DNA from: Planctomycetota bacterium
Lineage (GTDB): Bacteria; Planctomycetota; Planctomycetia; Pirellulales; Pirellulaceae
NCBI GenBank assembly: GCA_026692885.1
Contig: JAPLNJ010000723.1
Location: 5,555-69,554, forward strand
Reading direction: 5' to 3'
Length of the DNA stretch: 64,000 bases
Part shown: piece after piece, positions 30,001 through 38,674 of the stretch
Layout: every line of letters begins with the position of its first letter
Position numbering within the stretch: position 1 is the stretch's first letter
The notes under the pieces: generated by a model
Told to the model about the DNA's origin: nothing
Database searches by the model: none
What the model saw: the letters and a program-made list of their open reading frames with translations, nothing else
Translations under genes and position numbers: made by a program

Positions 30001-31140
30001 CTGCTGAGAAGCCCTGATGCCAACCACCAATCGCTGGCGGCGAACTACGCGAGAGTTCGCATATTCCGTGGTGGCTGGGAATGGGTCCGCGCACTCTCTT
30101 TGGACAAGTGGAATGCGCGAGACGCCGCAGTCTGCCTGTCTCAGGCAGGGCTTGTTCCTGAAGCGTGGAACTTCGCGAAGAGCCTGAGCGAAGATATCTG
30201 CAGAGAATACTGGAACTGCGTCTCCGCCCACGGTGGATTCCACCTCGATCAACAACAGATCGAATTCGCCTGCCGGCGATTGATGGAGGTAAGTCGTCCC
30301 GAATCTGCCATCGCCATTCTGTCCGGTGTTACCTTCGGCAGAGCTACCGTGTCACCGTCGATAGTCATGGACGCCCTGACTGCGTGCCTGGAGTGGAGAC
30401 ATTCCAATCCGGATACGAGACTTCGAGACGATACGCTGCACACCGTTCAGCGACTGTTCGGATGGCTTCAGAAGACCGTTCCTTTCAACAACGATGAATC
30501 TGCGCGACGCCTTGGCCAGCTTGAATGGGAATTCCTGTCGCTGCTTGACGGCTTCGGCGCATTGCCAGCGACATTGATTCGTTGCCTCAGCGACAATCCC
30601 GAGTTCTTCGCGCAGTTGATTGCCCTGGTCTTCCGTTCAAAGGACGGGCAGGAGTCAGGCACGACATCGACCGAAGAGCAACAGAAAAGGGCAAGCCACG
30701 GATACCGTCTGCTGATGAACTGGAAGCGAATCCCCGGCACTCAGCCGGACGGTTCCATCGACGAAGGACAATTGCTCAAGTGGATCGTGGAAGTCGCCGA
30801 CTCAACAATTGGAGAGATGCTGGCAAGCTGGCCGCAACAGGAAGGTGGAGACGCGATGTGGCCATGCGAAGCGATCAGCGACGCTATCGAAGAAGCGGAC
30901 AGTGATGATCTGGATCACGGTTTTCAAATCGGCGTCCGCAACAGTCGCGGCGTCACCATGCGGTCGCCGCTCGATGGCGGGAACCTCGAACGAAAAGAAC
31001 GCGATAAGTACCGTAGGTGGGCCGAGATTTGCGACGTGGACTGGCCAAGGACAGCCGCTTCCCTGCGTAGTGTTGCCGACAGCTACGACTTCGACGCTCA
31101 ACGAGAAGACTCGCGCGCGGCGGAAAATGCTCAAGACTGA
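27031..31140 (+). CDS. Large Xre-type HTH protein with candidate nuclease-like domain and alpha-solenoid; putative defence protein
   Basis: 1,369 residues; start GTG 27031 with AAAGG upstream. Residues about 9-65 form an Xre-like helix-turn-helix (FGRFFRNRRTTLGLNLSEFC, RQNGFDKGNISRLERGL). Residues about 95-270 make an alpha/beta domain with GIQRHGWDGVVEA (Asp162), FVPAGISGWEISVEQ (Glu182, Glu186), TFVFVTSRKWDGKQKW and SSDLEAWLEVAPGVDAW; its spacing recalls restriction-endonuclease-like folds, but a canonical E-x-K is not seen. Residues about 290-450 are NTPase-like in shape without a Walker A motif. The remainder to the C terminus is helical, repeat-like alpha-solenoid. It is divergent from abiE with a shared control region. 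I do not recognise a named system. Inference: a self-regulated, sensor-type anti-phage protein. It appears full length. Confidence 0.7.
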   Translation: MQTTRHEFGRFFRNRRTTLGLNLSEFCRQNGFDKGNISRLERGLMKPPDSPDLLQTYADALHLKRDSEDWKAFLRHAAIARGKLPSAVSEDRTAVVEEMFRRLGRRLHDSWVKARDLEQWSPTRDAQAGLPTLIRKLIYASTEPPARIEVPGGEGIQRHGWDGVVEAPTKCPFVPAGISGWEISVEQRPADKAERAFKARKKGPLGLPPSEVTFVFVTSRKWDGKQKWRDEKRELGKWRSVEVYDSSDLEAWLEVAPGVDAWIAERLQRRPPGVISIGDCWESLSRVREPRLKPGVFLVSREKTAEQLRAFLLGTPGVMPIECRSPIEALDFAAAYLATAKSDDAPFAMDDEDRFRARSQTVVVRDRAQWDGLSQVTGPLNLLPIPSLSLTAEDLNAAVSHGHRILMAATQFSNHRLQPVTLPRPSRYDLEKALCNAGFEREATVAAARAAGGSLSVLKRHITTVPSPLLPSWCNEPDLAHFMPLLLSGGWDDANEVDRGVLSRLSGRPYGELQNVANRLMLVEDAPVTRIESRWRLVSPEDSWCLVGAHVTEDLLRSFESIAIEVLCQQNEALSLSADERLRASIRGTSPPIASSLLRHGISETTAILGSGFGPAARLPGTRERAERIVRSTLQKATWLDWATLGGLLPLLAEAAPREFLAAISADLRKAQPELAKLLADDEESHPLMSSCKHAGLLWALESLAWSPELLAQVCTALAGLDEVDRGGKWGNRPAASLREMLLSWYPQTAAGVEKRIAVLRSLADHTPTVAWKLLFAMLPQGQSHADLTHRPIWRDWVSAWQEGTSGADYWRQVEAAAELIVRLVGNDPARWSKVLDVLQLVPESHRNRLVEQLRNFPVEELDPKDRRQLAEHVRKTVQRHRDFADTDWSLPANSVDALEQALPTLLPAGLRERHAWLFVPWIDLEGYRGDYEAMQAEIDRLRADALKAIVDEEGLRGALKLADIVESPGQVGATLAQIGCVPDEQILPDLLRSPDANHQSLAANYARVRIFRGGWEWVRALSLDKWNARDAAVCLSQAGLVPEAWNFAKSLSEDICREYWNCVSAHGGFHLDQQQIEFACRRLMEVSRPESAIAILSGVTFGRATVSPSIVMDALTACLEWRHSNPDTRLRDDTLHTVQRLFGWLQKTVPFNNDESARRLGQLEWEFLSLLDGFGALPATLIRCLSDNPEFFAQLIALVFRSKDGQESGTTSTEEQQKRASHGYRLLMNWKRIPGTQPDGSIDEGQLLKWIVEVADSTIGEMLASWPQQEGGDAMWPCEAISDAIEEADSDDLDHGFQIGVRNSRGVTMRSPLDGGNLERKERDKYRRWAEICDVDWPRTAASLRSVADSYDFDAQREDSRAAENAQD

Positions 31141-31235
31141 CATTGAATCCGGTGGTCGGTGGCCGCGCATGATGTGCGCAGCCGCAAGAAGCCTTCGCAC
31201 AATTCCGAATCCCGAACAGCCGTCAGCGGGCACGC

Positions 31236-34200
31236 TCACTCCACCGTCGCCTCGCCCCATTCTTTGGGCTCCAAACGACTCTCGTTGGGGATGTCGTCAA
31301 TGACGTTGGCCGAGAAGCTGTTGTTGGAGAGGTAGGCGCGGCGGACCGCCTTGCCCACGCCTTGGGCGTTGCCGAAGATGTAGCCGAGGTCCATCTTGAC
31401 TTTTTGGCCGGGCTTCAAGTGGAGCCGCAGCGCCTCCAGCGGCAGCGTGACGCGAGCCCGGAAACCCTTTTCCGTCTTTTCCGTGGTGAGCGCGACGTTG
31501 TCCAGGAACCGGATCTCGTCAAAGCTCTCCTTCCCGGTCGGCGAGTTGAACACGGTCGGCTCTCCTTTGAAGTCCTTGACCTTCGGGAAATAAACCGTGG
31601 CGAAGGGCTTGCCCTGGTATTGCGTGACCAGCACGCGCACCGGCTCGCCGAGACTGTTCTCCAACTGGATGTCCAGGCAGTTGCCGCCCTTGAACAGGAG
31701 CTTTGGGTCGGGGACGCTGTTGACCAGCGGCGTCGGCGACGTGACGTCGTATTCGACGAGCAGGCTGCGGTCGTCGCGGGCCACCTTCGCCTTGAAGGCC
31801 GGCCCGTTCTCCAGTTCCTTCTCCACCGGCTTGGCGCTGGCGAGATCCTTGCCGATCACGATCCGGTTCGCGGCGGCGATGGCCATGCGGTATTCACGCT
31901 GCGCCGTTTCGGCCTTCGCTGCCAATTCCGGCGTGTGCACATACGTGCCGCCGGGGAGGTCCTTGATGGTGTCCAGGCCCACGACCTCCCACACCCGCGC
32001 ATCCTGGCCGCCGCCGATGACGAAGTACCGTTCCGGCTGGCCCGCGTCGACCTTCAGCTTGCCGAAATATCCTCCCTGGCCCTCCGGCTGCCCCTCGTCC
32101 TGGCCGCGGTTGAGCATCAGCCGGCCGTCCTTGAGCAGGGCGCCGACATACAGGCCATCGGCGCGGAACACGTGGTTCGGGCCGAAGTAGGTCTGGAAGA
32201 CGAGGAACTCACCCCCCTGGCCCATGCACTGGGTCATCCCCCAGAGCCTGCCCGGGCCGGTCACGCCCAGGTTCAAGGCGGACTGCCACTGCACGACGTC
32301 GTTGTAGCCCCAGAGCCTCTGGCCCTCCTTGTTCCAGCGGGCCAGCGAGAGGCCCTTGTTGGGCGTGTAGGTGAAGAGGCCGCCGTCCTCGGCGGGAACC
32401 GTGCTGTAGCCGACGGGCAGCGGATATTTTTCCGCCTTGGCCAGGTCATATTTCGGGACGCCGTTGTCAACGCTTACGGGCTTGAGCAGATAGCCACTGG
32501 CGAGAAGCACGGAGAGATCGGGGAAGACCCAGACGATGTTGAAGTTGTCGAGTTTCGTGCCTTTGATGGAAACAACCTCTTCCGGCTGGACGCAGCAGTC
32601 GCCGTTCTGATCCTGCCAGAAATAGCGACCTTCCGGATATTTCGCGCGGTCGTCGTCCATGAAAGGAATGCCCGCCGGACCGATGTAGGCGTAGCCGACG
32701 TGGATCATGCTCATAGTGGGCTTGAACAGCTCACCGTCGCGGTAGAAGAGTCCCGAGAAGTGGGCGTAGTTGCTGCCGTACATGTATTGGCGGCCGTTGG
32801 CCGCAGTGATGATCTTCGGGCTCGCCGCATACGAGCCGGTGCCGAGGGGCGGAATCATCTCCGGCGCCGTCTTCCGCCAGATCGTGGTTTCGGGGGTGAC
32901 CTTGTAGTTCTTCCAGTCGATCTTCCACAGCACGTTGTGGACGAGAATCTCAGCGGGCTTCTTCGGATCGATGAAGCCGTAGGCGAAGTAATCGCAGCCG
33001 CCGAAGAACTCCTTCTTGAAATCCCCCGACTTCGCGTCCCAGACACTGATCCGCTTCGGCGCGTCGGCGACTTCCACCACCCATAGCTGGCCGTGCTTGT
33101 CGACCGTGATGCCGCCGGGCAGGTAGAGGCCGAGCTGGTCGTATTTCCCCTTGGCCGGGCGGCCGCCAGCCTTGCCGATGCTGCGCAGGTATTTTCCAGT
33201 GGAATCGAAGACCGACACGTTCATCAGCTGGCCGCGATTGGCCACTAAGATCGAGCCATCGAAGGCGGCGATGCCGGTGGGCTCGTCGAGCTTGTCCGCG
33301 ATCGTCGCCACGGGCTGGCCATCTTTCAGGATCAGCACCTTGCCGGCGCTGATGACGGCCAGCCGCCCTTCCGGCAACACCGCCAGCCGTTCCGGCGCGG
33401 GCACCGGCCACGTGCCCAAGACCGCGCCGTCCTTGGGGTTGAACCGCGCGATGAGGTTTCTTGCCTTGTAGCTGGCGAAGAGATCTTTCCCGTCACAGGC
33501 CAGCCCGGTCACGATATTGCTCTTTTCGTCGCCGCCCGTCGGCGCCGCGATTTCATCTTTGCCGCCGAGCTGGATGGGCCGCGCTTCCTTGATGGTCATG
33601 AGCTGAATGGACGCACTCTTAGTAAAACCGTGCCCGCCGGCGGAGAAGATCGTCACGCCGTCAGTGGCGAGGTGGGTGGCGTCGAAATTGCACCCCCACT
33701 GCTTCCGGCCGTCGAAGTCGGTGCGGATCACACCCCAGCCATATTCGCTGCCATCCCAGGCCAAGAGCACGCCGCCCTCGAAAGCGCAGGCGGTCTGCGG
33801 TAGGCCGTGGTCGGCGCCCCAGCCACCCTTGCCGTCGACGGTCGGATATGGGGGCTGGCCGGAATTGTGGACCGAGAACCGATACTCGGCCTTCACGGGG
33901 GCGTGGTAAATCCCGCGCCACCTGTAGGTGCCCGCCGCCAGCAGGTTGCCGGCATCGTCGCAGCCGTCCCACCGCTCGATGTTGGGGCCGCCGAGCCGCT
34001 GCTGCTGCGGCACGAGGATGCGGACGTTTTCATTCTTCTCGTTGAAGAGCTGGATCGTGCACTCGGTGTCCTCGGGCAGCGTGTAGGTGAAATCGAGCGG
34101 CAGCGGCCGGTCCGGCGGCACGCCCTCGAGCACGAGCTTGCGGTCGACACGGCCCGTTTTCGAGAAGACGAGCTTTCCCCAGCACTTGGTGCTCTGGAAC

Positions 34201-35000
34201 GGGAAGCCGGCCTCGCGCATCAGGTCGTAGGCCCAGGCCGCGCCGCCCGCGGTCATCTGCCCGTCCGGCCGCGAGTAGTTGAACTGCACCGTGCTGGCCA
34301 CGACATCGCCGCCCTTCAGGGCCGCCTTGGCGTTGAGCGTCTTCCAGGGGATGCGGTATTCGAACGAGTACCCCGTGCCGTCGGCCCGCTTGAGATACTT
34401 GGCCTGGAACTGGTCCTGCGGCACCAGGCCGCGCGGGGCGTTCTGCGGCTCGCGGAAGGTCATGCCGAGTTGCATGGCCAGTTGCGGCTCGCCGGTCGCG
34501 GTGTAGTGCCAGAGCGTCAGGTGGACGATGTCGTCGCGGGTTTCCGTTGGGTCCCCCTGGCCCTTGTACTTGAACGTGCTCTCGTCGAGGATCGGGTAGC
34601 CCACCTTAGGATCGGTGGTCAGGCGGAACTGGCAGGAGTCGGCGTCCCAGCCCCGCCCCGGATCGGTGCGCGGATCGCGCATGTTCATCATCGGGCTGGG
34701 GTCGTTGACATCCGCGCCGATGTAAAACGCGTCGGCGTCGTACATCACGGCGAACTTCGCGTTCATTGTGCCGCGCGTGGCCTGGATCACGAACATCTCG
34801 ATCTGGCCGGAGAGATCCCAGTCGTCGAGCTTGCCGTCGATGACCACCTTGCCCGGCGCGGGCACGGCGTAGAGCTGCTTATGCCGGCCGCGACCGTTGT
34901 CGTTTCCCTGGGCGTAGGCGCAGGCCGGGAGTGCGAGTCCGGCCAGGAGCAATCCCCCAACGGCGATTCGGGCCGTTCGTGAAGCGAGTTTTTTCATCAT
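31236..35000 (-). CDS. Very large secreted CBM9/FlgD/propeller/CBM9 protein
   Basis: 1,254 residues from ATG 35000 (MMKK), with ACGGAGAAACGG before it and a signal peptide (RIAVGGLLLAGLALPACAYA). Domains in order: CBM9/DOMON-like beta-sandwich at about 40-270 (KVVIDGKLDDWDLSGQIEMF, MYDADAFYIGADVNDPSPMM); FlgD-like module at about 290-370 (LLAAGTYRWRGIYHAPVKAE); an NHL/SMP-30-like propeller to about 1010 (GRLAVISAGKVLILKDGQPV, GITVDKHGQLWVVEVADAPK); and a C-terminal CBM9-like domain (LLFKGGNCLDIQLENSLGEP, ending YLSNNSFSANVIDDIPNESR). It is intact and serves as the reference for the damaged C terminus at 21 kb. Probable role: surface or periplasmic carbohydrate binding. It is flanked by defence-type genes, so gene order here is mixed. 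Confidence 0.78.
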   Translation of the reverse strand: MMKKLASRTARIAVGGLLLAGLALPACAYAQGNDNGRGRHKQLYAVPAPGKVVIDGKLDDWDLSGQIEMFVIQATRGTMNAKFAVMYDADAFYIGADVNDPSPMMNMRDPRTDPGRGWDADSCQFRLTTDPKVGYPILDESTFKYKGQGDPTETRDDIVHLTLWHYTATGEPQLAMQLGMTFREPQNAPRGLVPQDQFQAKYLKRADGTGYSFEYRIPWKTLNAKAALKGGDVVASTVQFNYSRPDGQMTAGGAAWAYDLMREAGFPFQSTKCWGKLVFSKTGRVDRKLVLEGVPPDRPLPLDFTYTLPEDTECTIQLFNEKNENVRILVPQQQRLGGPNIERWDGCDDAGNLLAAGTYRWRGIYHAPVKAEYRFSVHNSGQPPYPTVDGKGGWGADHGLPQTACAFEGGVLLAWDGSEYGWGVIRTDFDGRKQWGCNFDATHLATDGVTIFSAGGHGFTKSASIQLMTIKEARPIQLGGKDEIAAPTGGDEKSNIVTGLACDGKDLFASYKARNLIARFNPKDGAVLGTWPVPAPERLAVLPEGRLAVISAGKVLILKDGQPVATIADKLDEPTGIAAFDGSILVANRGQLMNVSVFDSTGKYLRSIGKAGGRPAKGKYDQLGLYLPGGITVDKHGQLWVVEVADAPKRISVWDAKSGDFKKEFFGGCDYFAYGFIDPKKPAEILVHNVLWKIDWKNYKVTPETTIWRKTAPEMIPPLGTGSYAASPKIITAANGRQYMYGSNYAHFSGLFYRDGELFKPTMSMIHVGYAYIGPAGIPFMDDDRAKYPEGRYFWQDQNGDCCVQPEEVVSIKGTKLDNFNIVWVFPDLSVLLASGYLLKPVSVDNGVPKYDLAKAEKYPLPVGYSTVPAEDGGLFTYTPNKGLSLARWNKEGQRLWGYNDVVQWQSALNLGVTGPGRLWGMTQCMGQGGEFLVFQTYFGPNHVFRADGLYVGALLKDGRLMLNRGQDEGQPEGQGGYFGKLKVDAGQPERYFVIGGGQDARVWEVVGLDTIKDLPGGTYVHTPELAAKAETAQREYRMAIAAANRIVIGKDLASAKPVEKELENGPAFKAKVARDDRSLLVEYDVTSPTPLVNSVPDPKLLFKGGNCLDIQLENSLGEPVRVLVTQYQGKPFATVYFPKVKDFKGEPTVFNSPTGKESFDEIRFLDNVALTTEKTEKGFRARVTLPLEALRLHLKPGQKVKMDLGYIFGNAQGVGKAVRRAYLSNNSFSANVIDDIPNESRLEPKEWGEATVE

Positions 35001-35263
35001 CCGTTTCTCCGTGTCTCTTAATACGCTCGTCGTTCCAGTGGCGGCCTTCCCAGCGCGGCGGCTGCATGGTGGCGTCCTTGGTCCAGGGTACAAGATGAGC
35101 CTCCGATGCGCCGATGGTTCCCACCGTCATTTCGGCAGTATACAATGGCCCCGACCGTCGCGGTGTCGGGCCGTGCTGGAGTCCACGCGTTTTCGAGAGC
35201 CTGACGCCGCGGGCTACGCTGCGCGGCTTAAGGCGAATGCAGCCCCGGCCGCTTCTGACCGCC

Positions 35264-35291
35264 TTGCTTCACCAGTTTCGCCGGATAGAAT
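35264..35291 (+). promoter_or_regulatory. Possible promoter of the hydrolase/STAND gene
   Basis: TTGCTT at 35264-35269 and TAGAAT at 35286-35291 are 16 bp apart, about 60 bp before the start codon. Plausible but not strong. Confidence 0.35.
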
Positions 35292-35349
35292 CAGCCCCGT
35301 CCGGGGAAATCACGTTACTTGTCATTTAACGAGATGAAGGCCCCTTGCC

Positions 35350-37320
35350 ATGAAACCTGACGCCGAGGGACTGCACCCGATCGCGAACACTGATAAGGCG
35401 GACCGGTCGGCGGACATCGTCTTTGTCCACGGCCTCGGTGGTTGTTCGCACTCAACATGGCGCCACGGCAAGGAAGGCAAGCCCGGACATTTCTTCTGGC
35501 CGCAGGAATTGGGCAGGAGCCTGCCGCTCTGTGGCGTCTGGACGATCGGCTATGCCGCTGGCATCACCGAGTTGGGCAGTCCGGGCATGATCATTGAGAA
35601 ACGCGCCGGCAACATCGCCAGCCAGCTTGCGATGTGGAACATTGGAGAGCGGCCCGTTGTGTTCATCGCGCACAGTATGGGGGGCCTAGTTGTCAAGTCG
35701 TTGATCGTTTCCAGTCAGTTGACGATGGATGAACGGCGAAAGCGGCTTGTCCGCAACATCCGAGGTATCGTCTTCTGTGGCACGCCGCACCGTGGATCGG
35801 CCTTTGCCTCGGCGGCGGGAGTGCTCGGAAAGTTCCTTGGCGGTAGTCAGCCGCATGTGAAGGAAATGGAAGCGAACGCGGAGCCATTGGATTTGCTTCA
35901 CGATCACTTCCTGGCCTGGCACCAAGCATGTTCGATCCCGATAGAAACCTACGCTGAAGGCATCGGGCTCTTTCGTAAGCGATGGCTTGGCAGGCCCGTC
36001 CCGCTTGGCCTTGTGGTTCCTCGGACGTCCGCAAATCCTGGTGTCGGCATCATCCGGGACGTCGATGCCGATCACCTGGCGCTGGTGAAACCTTCACCGG
36101 CCGTGCCGGTCATTTACGACTTAGTTCACCGCGGCGTGCAGCGATTCATCGACGAGGCGCTGAATTCAACGCCGCCCAGCGTGCCTCAGACTCCAGCCGC
36201 ACTACGTTCACCGATTGCGGTCGCCGTGCCCGAGACCAGACCACCGACGCCGTCCAGAATCCCGGCCGAGATTTCCCGCATCGTCAAATACGCTCCGGCC
36301 GAACTTGTCGGGCGGGAGGACGAGACGCAACTGCTGGCTGACGCCTGGGACAGAGTCGTGCGTGGGGAGAAAAGCCGGCCGCACGTCCTCACCTTCGTCG
36401 CGTTGGGCGGCGAGGGGAAGACGGCGTTGGTGGCGAAGTGGGCGGCGGAGTTGGCGGGGCAGGACTGGCCGGGGTGCGAGGCCACGTTTGCGTGGTCGTT
36501 CTACAGCCAGGGGACGCGCGAGCAAATGGCCGCTTCCTCCGACTTGTTCCTCAAGGAAGCCCTCGTCTTCTTCGGGGATGACGAAGACAAACAATTCGCC
36601 GGCAGCAGTGCCGGGCCGTTCGAGAAGGGCCAGCGTCTCGCCCGCATCGTGGGCCAGCGGCGATGCCTGCTGATCCTCGACGGCCTTGAGCCGCTGCAAT
36701 ATGCGCCCACTGCGCCGACGCCGGGCGAACTTAAGGACCAGGGAGTCGCTGCGCTGTTGAAAGGCTTGGCCGCTAGCAGCCGCGGCCTGTGCGCCGTCAC
36801 CACGCGGTATTCGCTGCCGGAGTTGACGGGATTCGGGAAGGAAATCGTGCTGGAGGTGAATCTGCAGCGACTGTCTCGCGCTGCCGGCGTAGACCTGCTG
36901 CAGAGGCGCGGCGTTCGGAAGGAAAGTGGATCGAGGGATGAGTTCGAGAATCTGGTCGAAGACGTAAAAGGCCACGCGCTCACGCTGAACCTGCTAGGTG
37001 CATTCCTGAAACGCGCCTTCCATGGCGACATCCGCCAGCGTAATCGCGTGAAGTTCGAGAAGGCCGACGAGAAGATCGATGGCGGCCACGCTTTTCGGAC
37101 AATGGCCGCCTACGAGCAATGGCTGTTGCGAGACGGCGGTGACGAAGGGCAGCGCGAAGTGGCTGTGCTACAACTGATGGGCCTGTTCGACCGGCCCGCC
37201 GACGTCGGCTGCCTCGTGGCTTTGCGGAGCCAACCTATCCCCGGCCTCACCGGCCCGCTAGCCGCGTTGACGAGCATGCCGGAGGCGATCGTCAGACAGG
37301 CCGTTTTGCTGGGCGCGTGA
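35350..37320 (+). CDS. Serine-hydrolase/STAND NTPase protein, C-terminally truncated
   Basis: 656 residues from ATG 35350 (GAAGG ten bases upstream). Residues about 20-250 form a SERAC1-like alpha/beta hydrolase: ADIVFVHGLGGCSHSTWRHG, nucleophile Ser109 in AHSMGG, CGTPHRGS, and a final His242 in DADHLALVKP. After a proline-rich linker, residues about 318-600 form a STAND/NB-ARC NTPase: entry VGREDE, Walker A ALGGEGKT (Lys357), Walker B CLLILDG (Asp444), AVTTRYSLPEL and GHALTLNLLGAFLKRAF. Such effector-plus-STAND proteins (Avs-like, NLR-like) normally carry a long C-terminal repeat sensor. Here the chain ends soon after LMGLFDRPADVGCLVALRSQ, at a junction with unrelated minus-strand DNA, so the sensor is missing. 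Known relatives suggest infection-triggered hydrolysis; the target is unknown. Confidence 0.78.
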   Translation: MKPDAEGLHPIANTDKADRSADIVFVHGLGGCSHSTWRHGKEGKPGHFFWPQELGRSLPLCGVWTIGYAAGITELGSPGMIIEKRAGNIASQLAMWNIGERPVVFIAHSMGGLVVKSLIVSSQLTMDERRKRLVRNIRGIVFCGTPHRGSAFASAAGVLGKFLGGSQPHVKEMEANAEPLDLLHDHFLAWHQACSIPIETYAEGIGLFRKRWLGRPVPLGLVVPRTSANPGVGIIRDVDADHLALVKPSPAVPVIYDLVHRGVQRFIDEALNSTPPSVPQTPAALRSPIAVAVPETRPPTPSRIPAEISRIVKYAPAELVGREDETQLLADAWDRVVRGEKSRPHVLTFVALGGEGKTALVAKWAAELAGQDWPGCEATFAWSFYSQGTREQMAASSDLFLKEALVFFGDDEDKQFAGSSAGPFEKGQRLARIVGQRRCLLILDGLEPLQYAPTAPTPGELKDQGVAALLKGLAASSRGLCAVTTRYSLPELTGFGKEIVLEVNLQRLSRAAGVDLLQRRGVRKESGSRDEFENLVEDVKGHALTLNLLGAFLKRAFHGDIRQRNRVKFEKADEKIDGGHAFRTMAAYEQWLLRDGGDEGQREVAVLQLMGLFDRPADVGCLVALRSQPIPGLTGPLAALTSMPEAIVRQAVLLGA

Positions 37321-38066
37321 TACCACATCGTCAGATGCGACAGCCGTGGGTTGTGCGCCGCCGCCCGCTCCTCGGCGCTCGGCTCCAGACGCCGCATGGC
37401 GTAGTAGTTCGGGGCGTTGGCATGGACCGGCCAACCCATCGCCCGGTCGGTGGAAAGCCGCACCTGCAACCCGCCGCCGCGCCAGGCCGCATCGGCGTCC
37501 AGCGCCGGATCGATCACGTTCCGCAACGGCGCGGGATCGCTCACGTGGGCCGCGATGTAAAGCTGCTCGTCGTCGAACATCATCCGGCCCTCGACCCGCT
37601 CCTCGTCGTCCGCCGTGCCGTCGCGAGTGCTGAAAAAGGCCCCTGCGGCATTCCAGTCGTCCAGCCGGCCGTCGATCGCGACCGGCCGCTCGGCATGCGT
37701 CACGGTGATCCCGTCGAACTGCGGCCGGCCAAAATGGCGGAGGTCCTCTTCGCGGTCGGTTCTGGCGCGATGCTCAATGCCGACATCGGGCGGCAGCTTG
37801 CGGATGAAGCGACTGTCGACGTAGGCGATCGTCTCCGGTTCGCCGGAGTTCTGCGGTCCAAACCGGGCGGCCTCGCCCGCCGAGAGCCGCGTGGGGAAGG
37901 ACGAGCCGGCATTCTGCGACTTGCCCGAGGCCATCACGGCGCCGTCGTAGACTTGCACATCGGTGACGAGTCCGGCCCCGGCCTTCACGGCGAATTCGGT
38001 GCCCAGGTCGAGCACGTCGGTGGTGGCCGTTTCCAGCCGGAATCCGCTCAACCCGTTCTTGGGCAA
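37321..38066 (-). pseudogene. FecR-like/CBM9-like protein fragment, truncated at both ends
   Basis: In the minus frame beginning near TTG 38066 the product reads SGFRLETATTDVLDLGTEFA, then VTDVQVYDGAVMAS and RLSAGEAARFG, which is the FecR-domain core of planctomycete anti-sigma-like proteins. A CBM9-like module follows (PVAIDGRLDDWNAAGAFFST, DDEQLYIAAHVSDPAPLRNV, HNPRLSHLTMWYH). The N-terminal anti-sigma/transmembrane part is missing, replaced by sigma-factor sequence. At about 37,300-37,320 the frame runs antisense into the STAND gene, so the true C terminus is missing too. Not functional as a membrane anti-sigma protein. Confidence 0.72.
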
Positions 38067-38332
38067 TCCTCATCAAACACGAGCCGATCTCGTCCCAGCC
38101 GACGGCAATGCGTGAGCACCTGATACCGCGCCACGGAACAAGCCCAAGCCCAGAAATCGGTCCCGGCCTGAAATTCGCCCGCCTTGCGCAAAAGGGTGAC
38201 GTTCACGTCCTGCCAGACATCTTCAACGTCGCGGCTGTCAAACAGCAGGCAGCGCACCAACCCTCGCAGCCGCCGCTGATGCCGCGTCAATTCGCGCATG
38301 AATTCTTCGAGTTTGTGTGGTTCCGTGGTCAT
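38048..38332 (-). pseudogene. ECF-type sigma factor, region 2 fragment
   Basis: ATG 38332 begins EFMRELTRHQRRLRGLVRCL, then DSRDVEDVWQDVNVTLLRKA and DFWAWACSVARYQVLTHCRR, which is sigma-70 region 2 of ECF factors common in Planctomycetes. Region 4, needed for -35 recognition, is missing: after RLVFDED only CPRTG remains, because the DNA passes into FecR-like sequence in another frame. The usual order sigma then FecR is kept, so the 3' half of the sigma gene and 5' half of the fecR gene were lost in one deletion. Confidence 0.8.
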
Positions 38333-38411
38333 TCCAGAGCTGCTGTAGTAACGCCCTGCCTATCAGAGCCAATGGCGCAAGCTCATCAAGAATCAACAAG
38401 ATTCTACCCAC

Positions 38412-38640
38412 CTACTTGCGCAAGATCTCATCGAAACTCGGATACGTCAGTTCCTTCTTCAACGCTTCCAGCGAGCCCACGAGGAACACCAGCTTGCCGC
38501 CTTCGCCATCGACCTTCTTGGGCGTGGGCGTGAGTTCCTCGTTCCAATGGCCCATGTGCAGGCAGGGGATCGAACTGTTGCCGCCTACCCGGCAGGGCGC
38601 GCGGTTGACCCGGGCCACGTAGCCGATCCCGTCGTAGCTT
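38412..38640 (-). pseudogene. C-terminal fragment of an unrecognised protein
   Basis: An open minus frame from about 38640 to a stop at 38412 encodes QSYDGIGYVARVNRAPCRVG, SSIPCLHMGHWNEELTPTPK and LKKELTYPSFDEILRK. It looks like protein-coding sequence, with a natural-looking end, but has no start and no relation that I recognise. It is probably the tail of a gene lost in the rearrangements seen on both sides. Confidence 0.4.
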
Positions 38641-38674
38641 TGGAGGATGCCGCTACCGTTACAGGTCTTTACGG

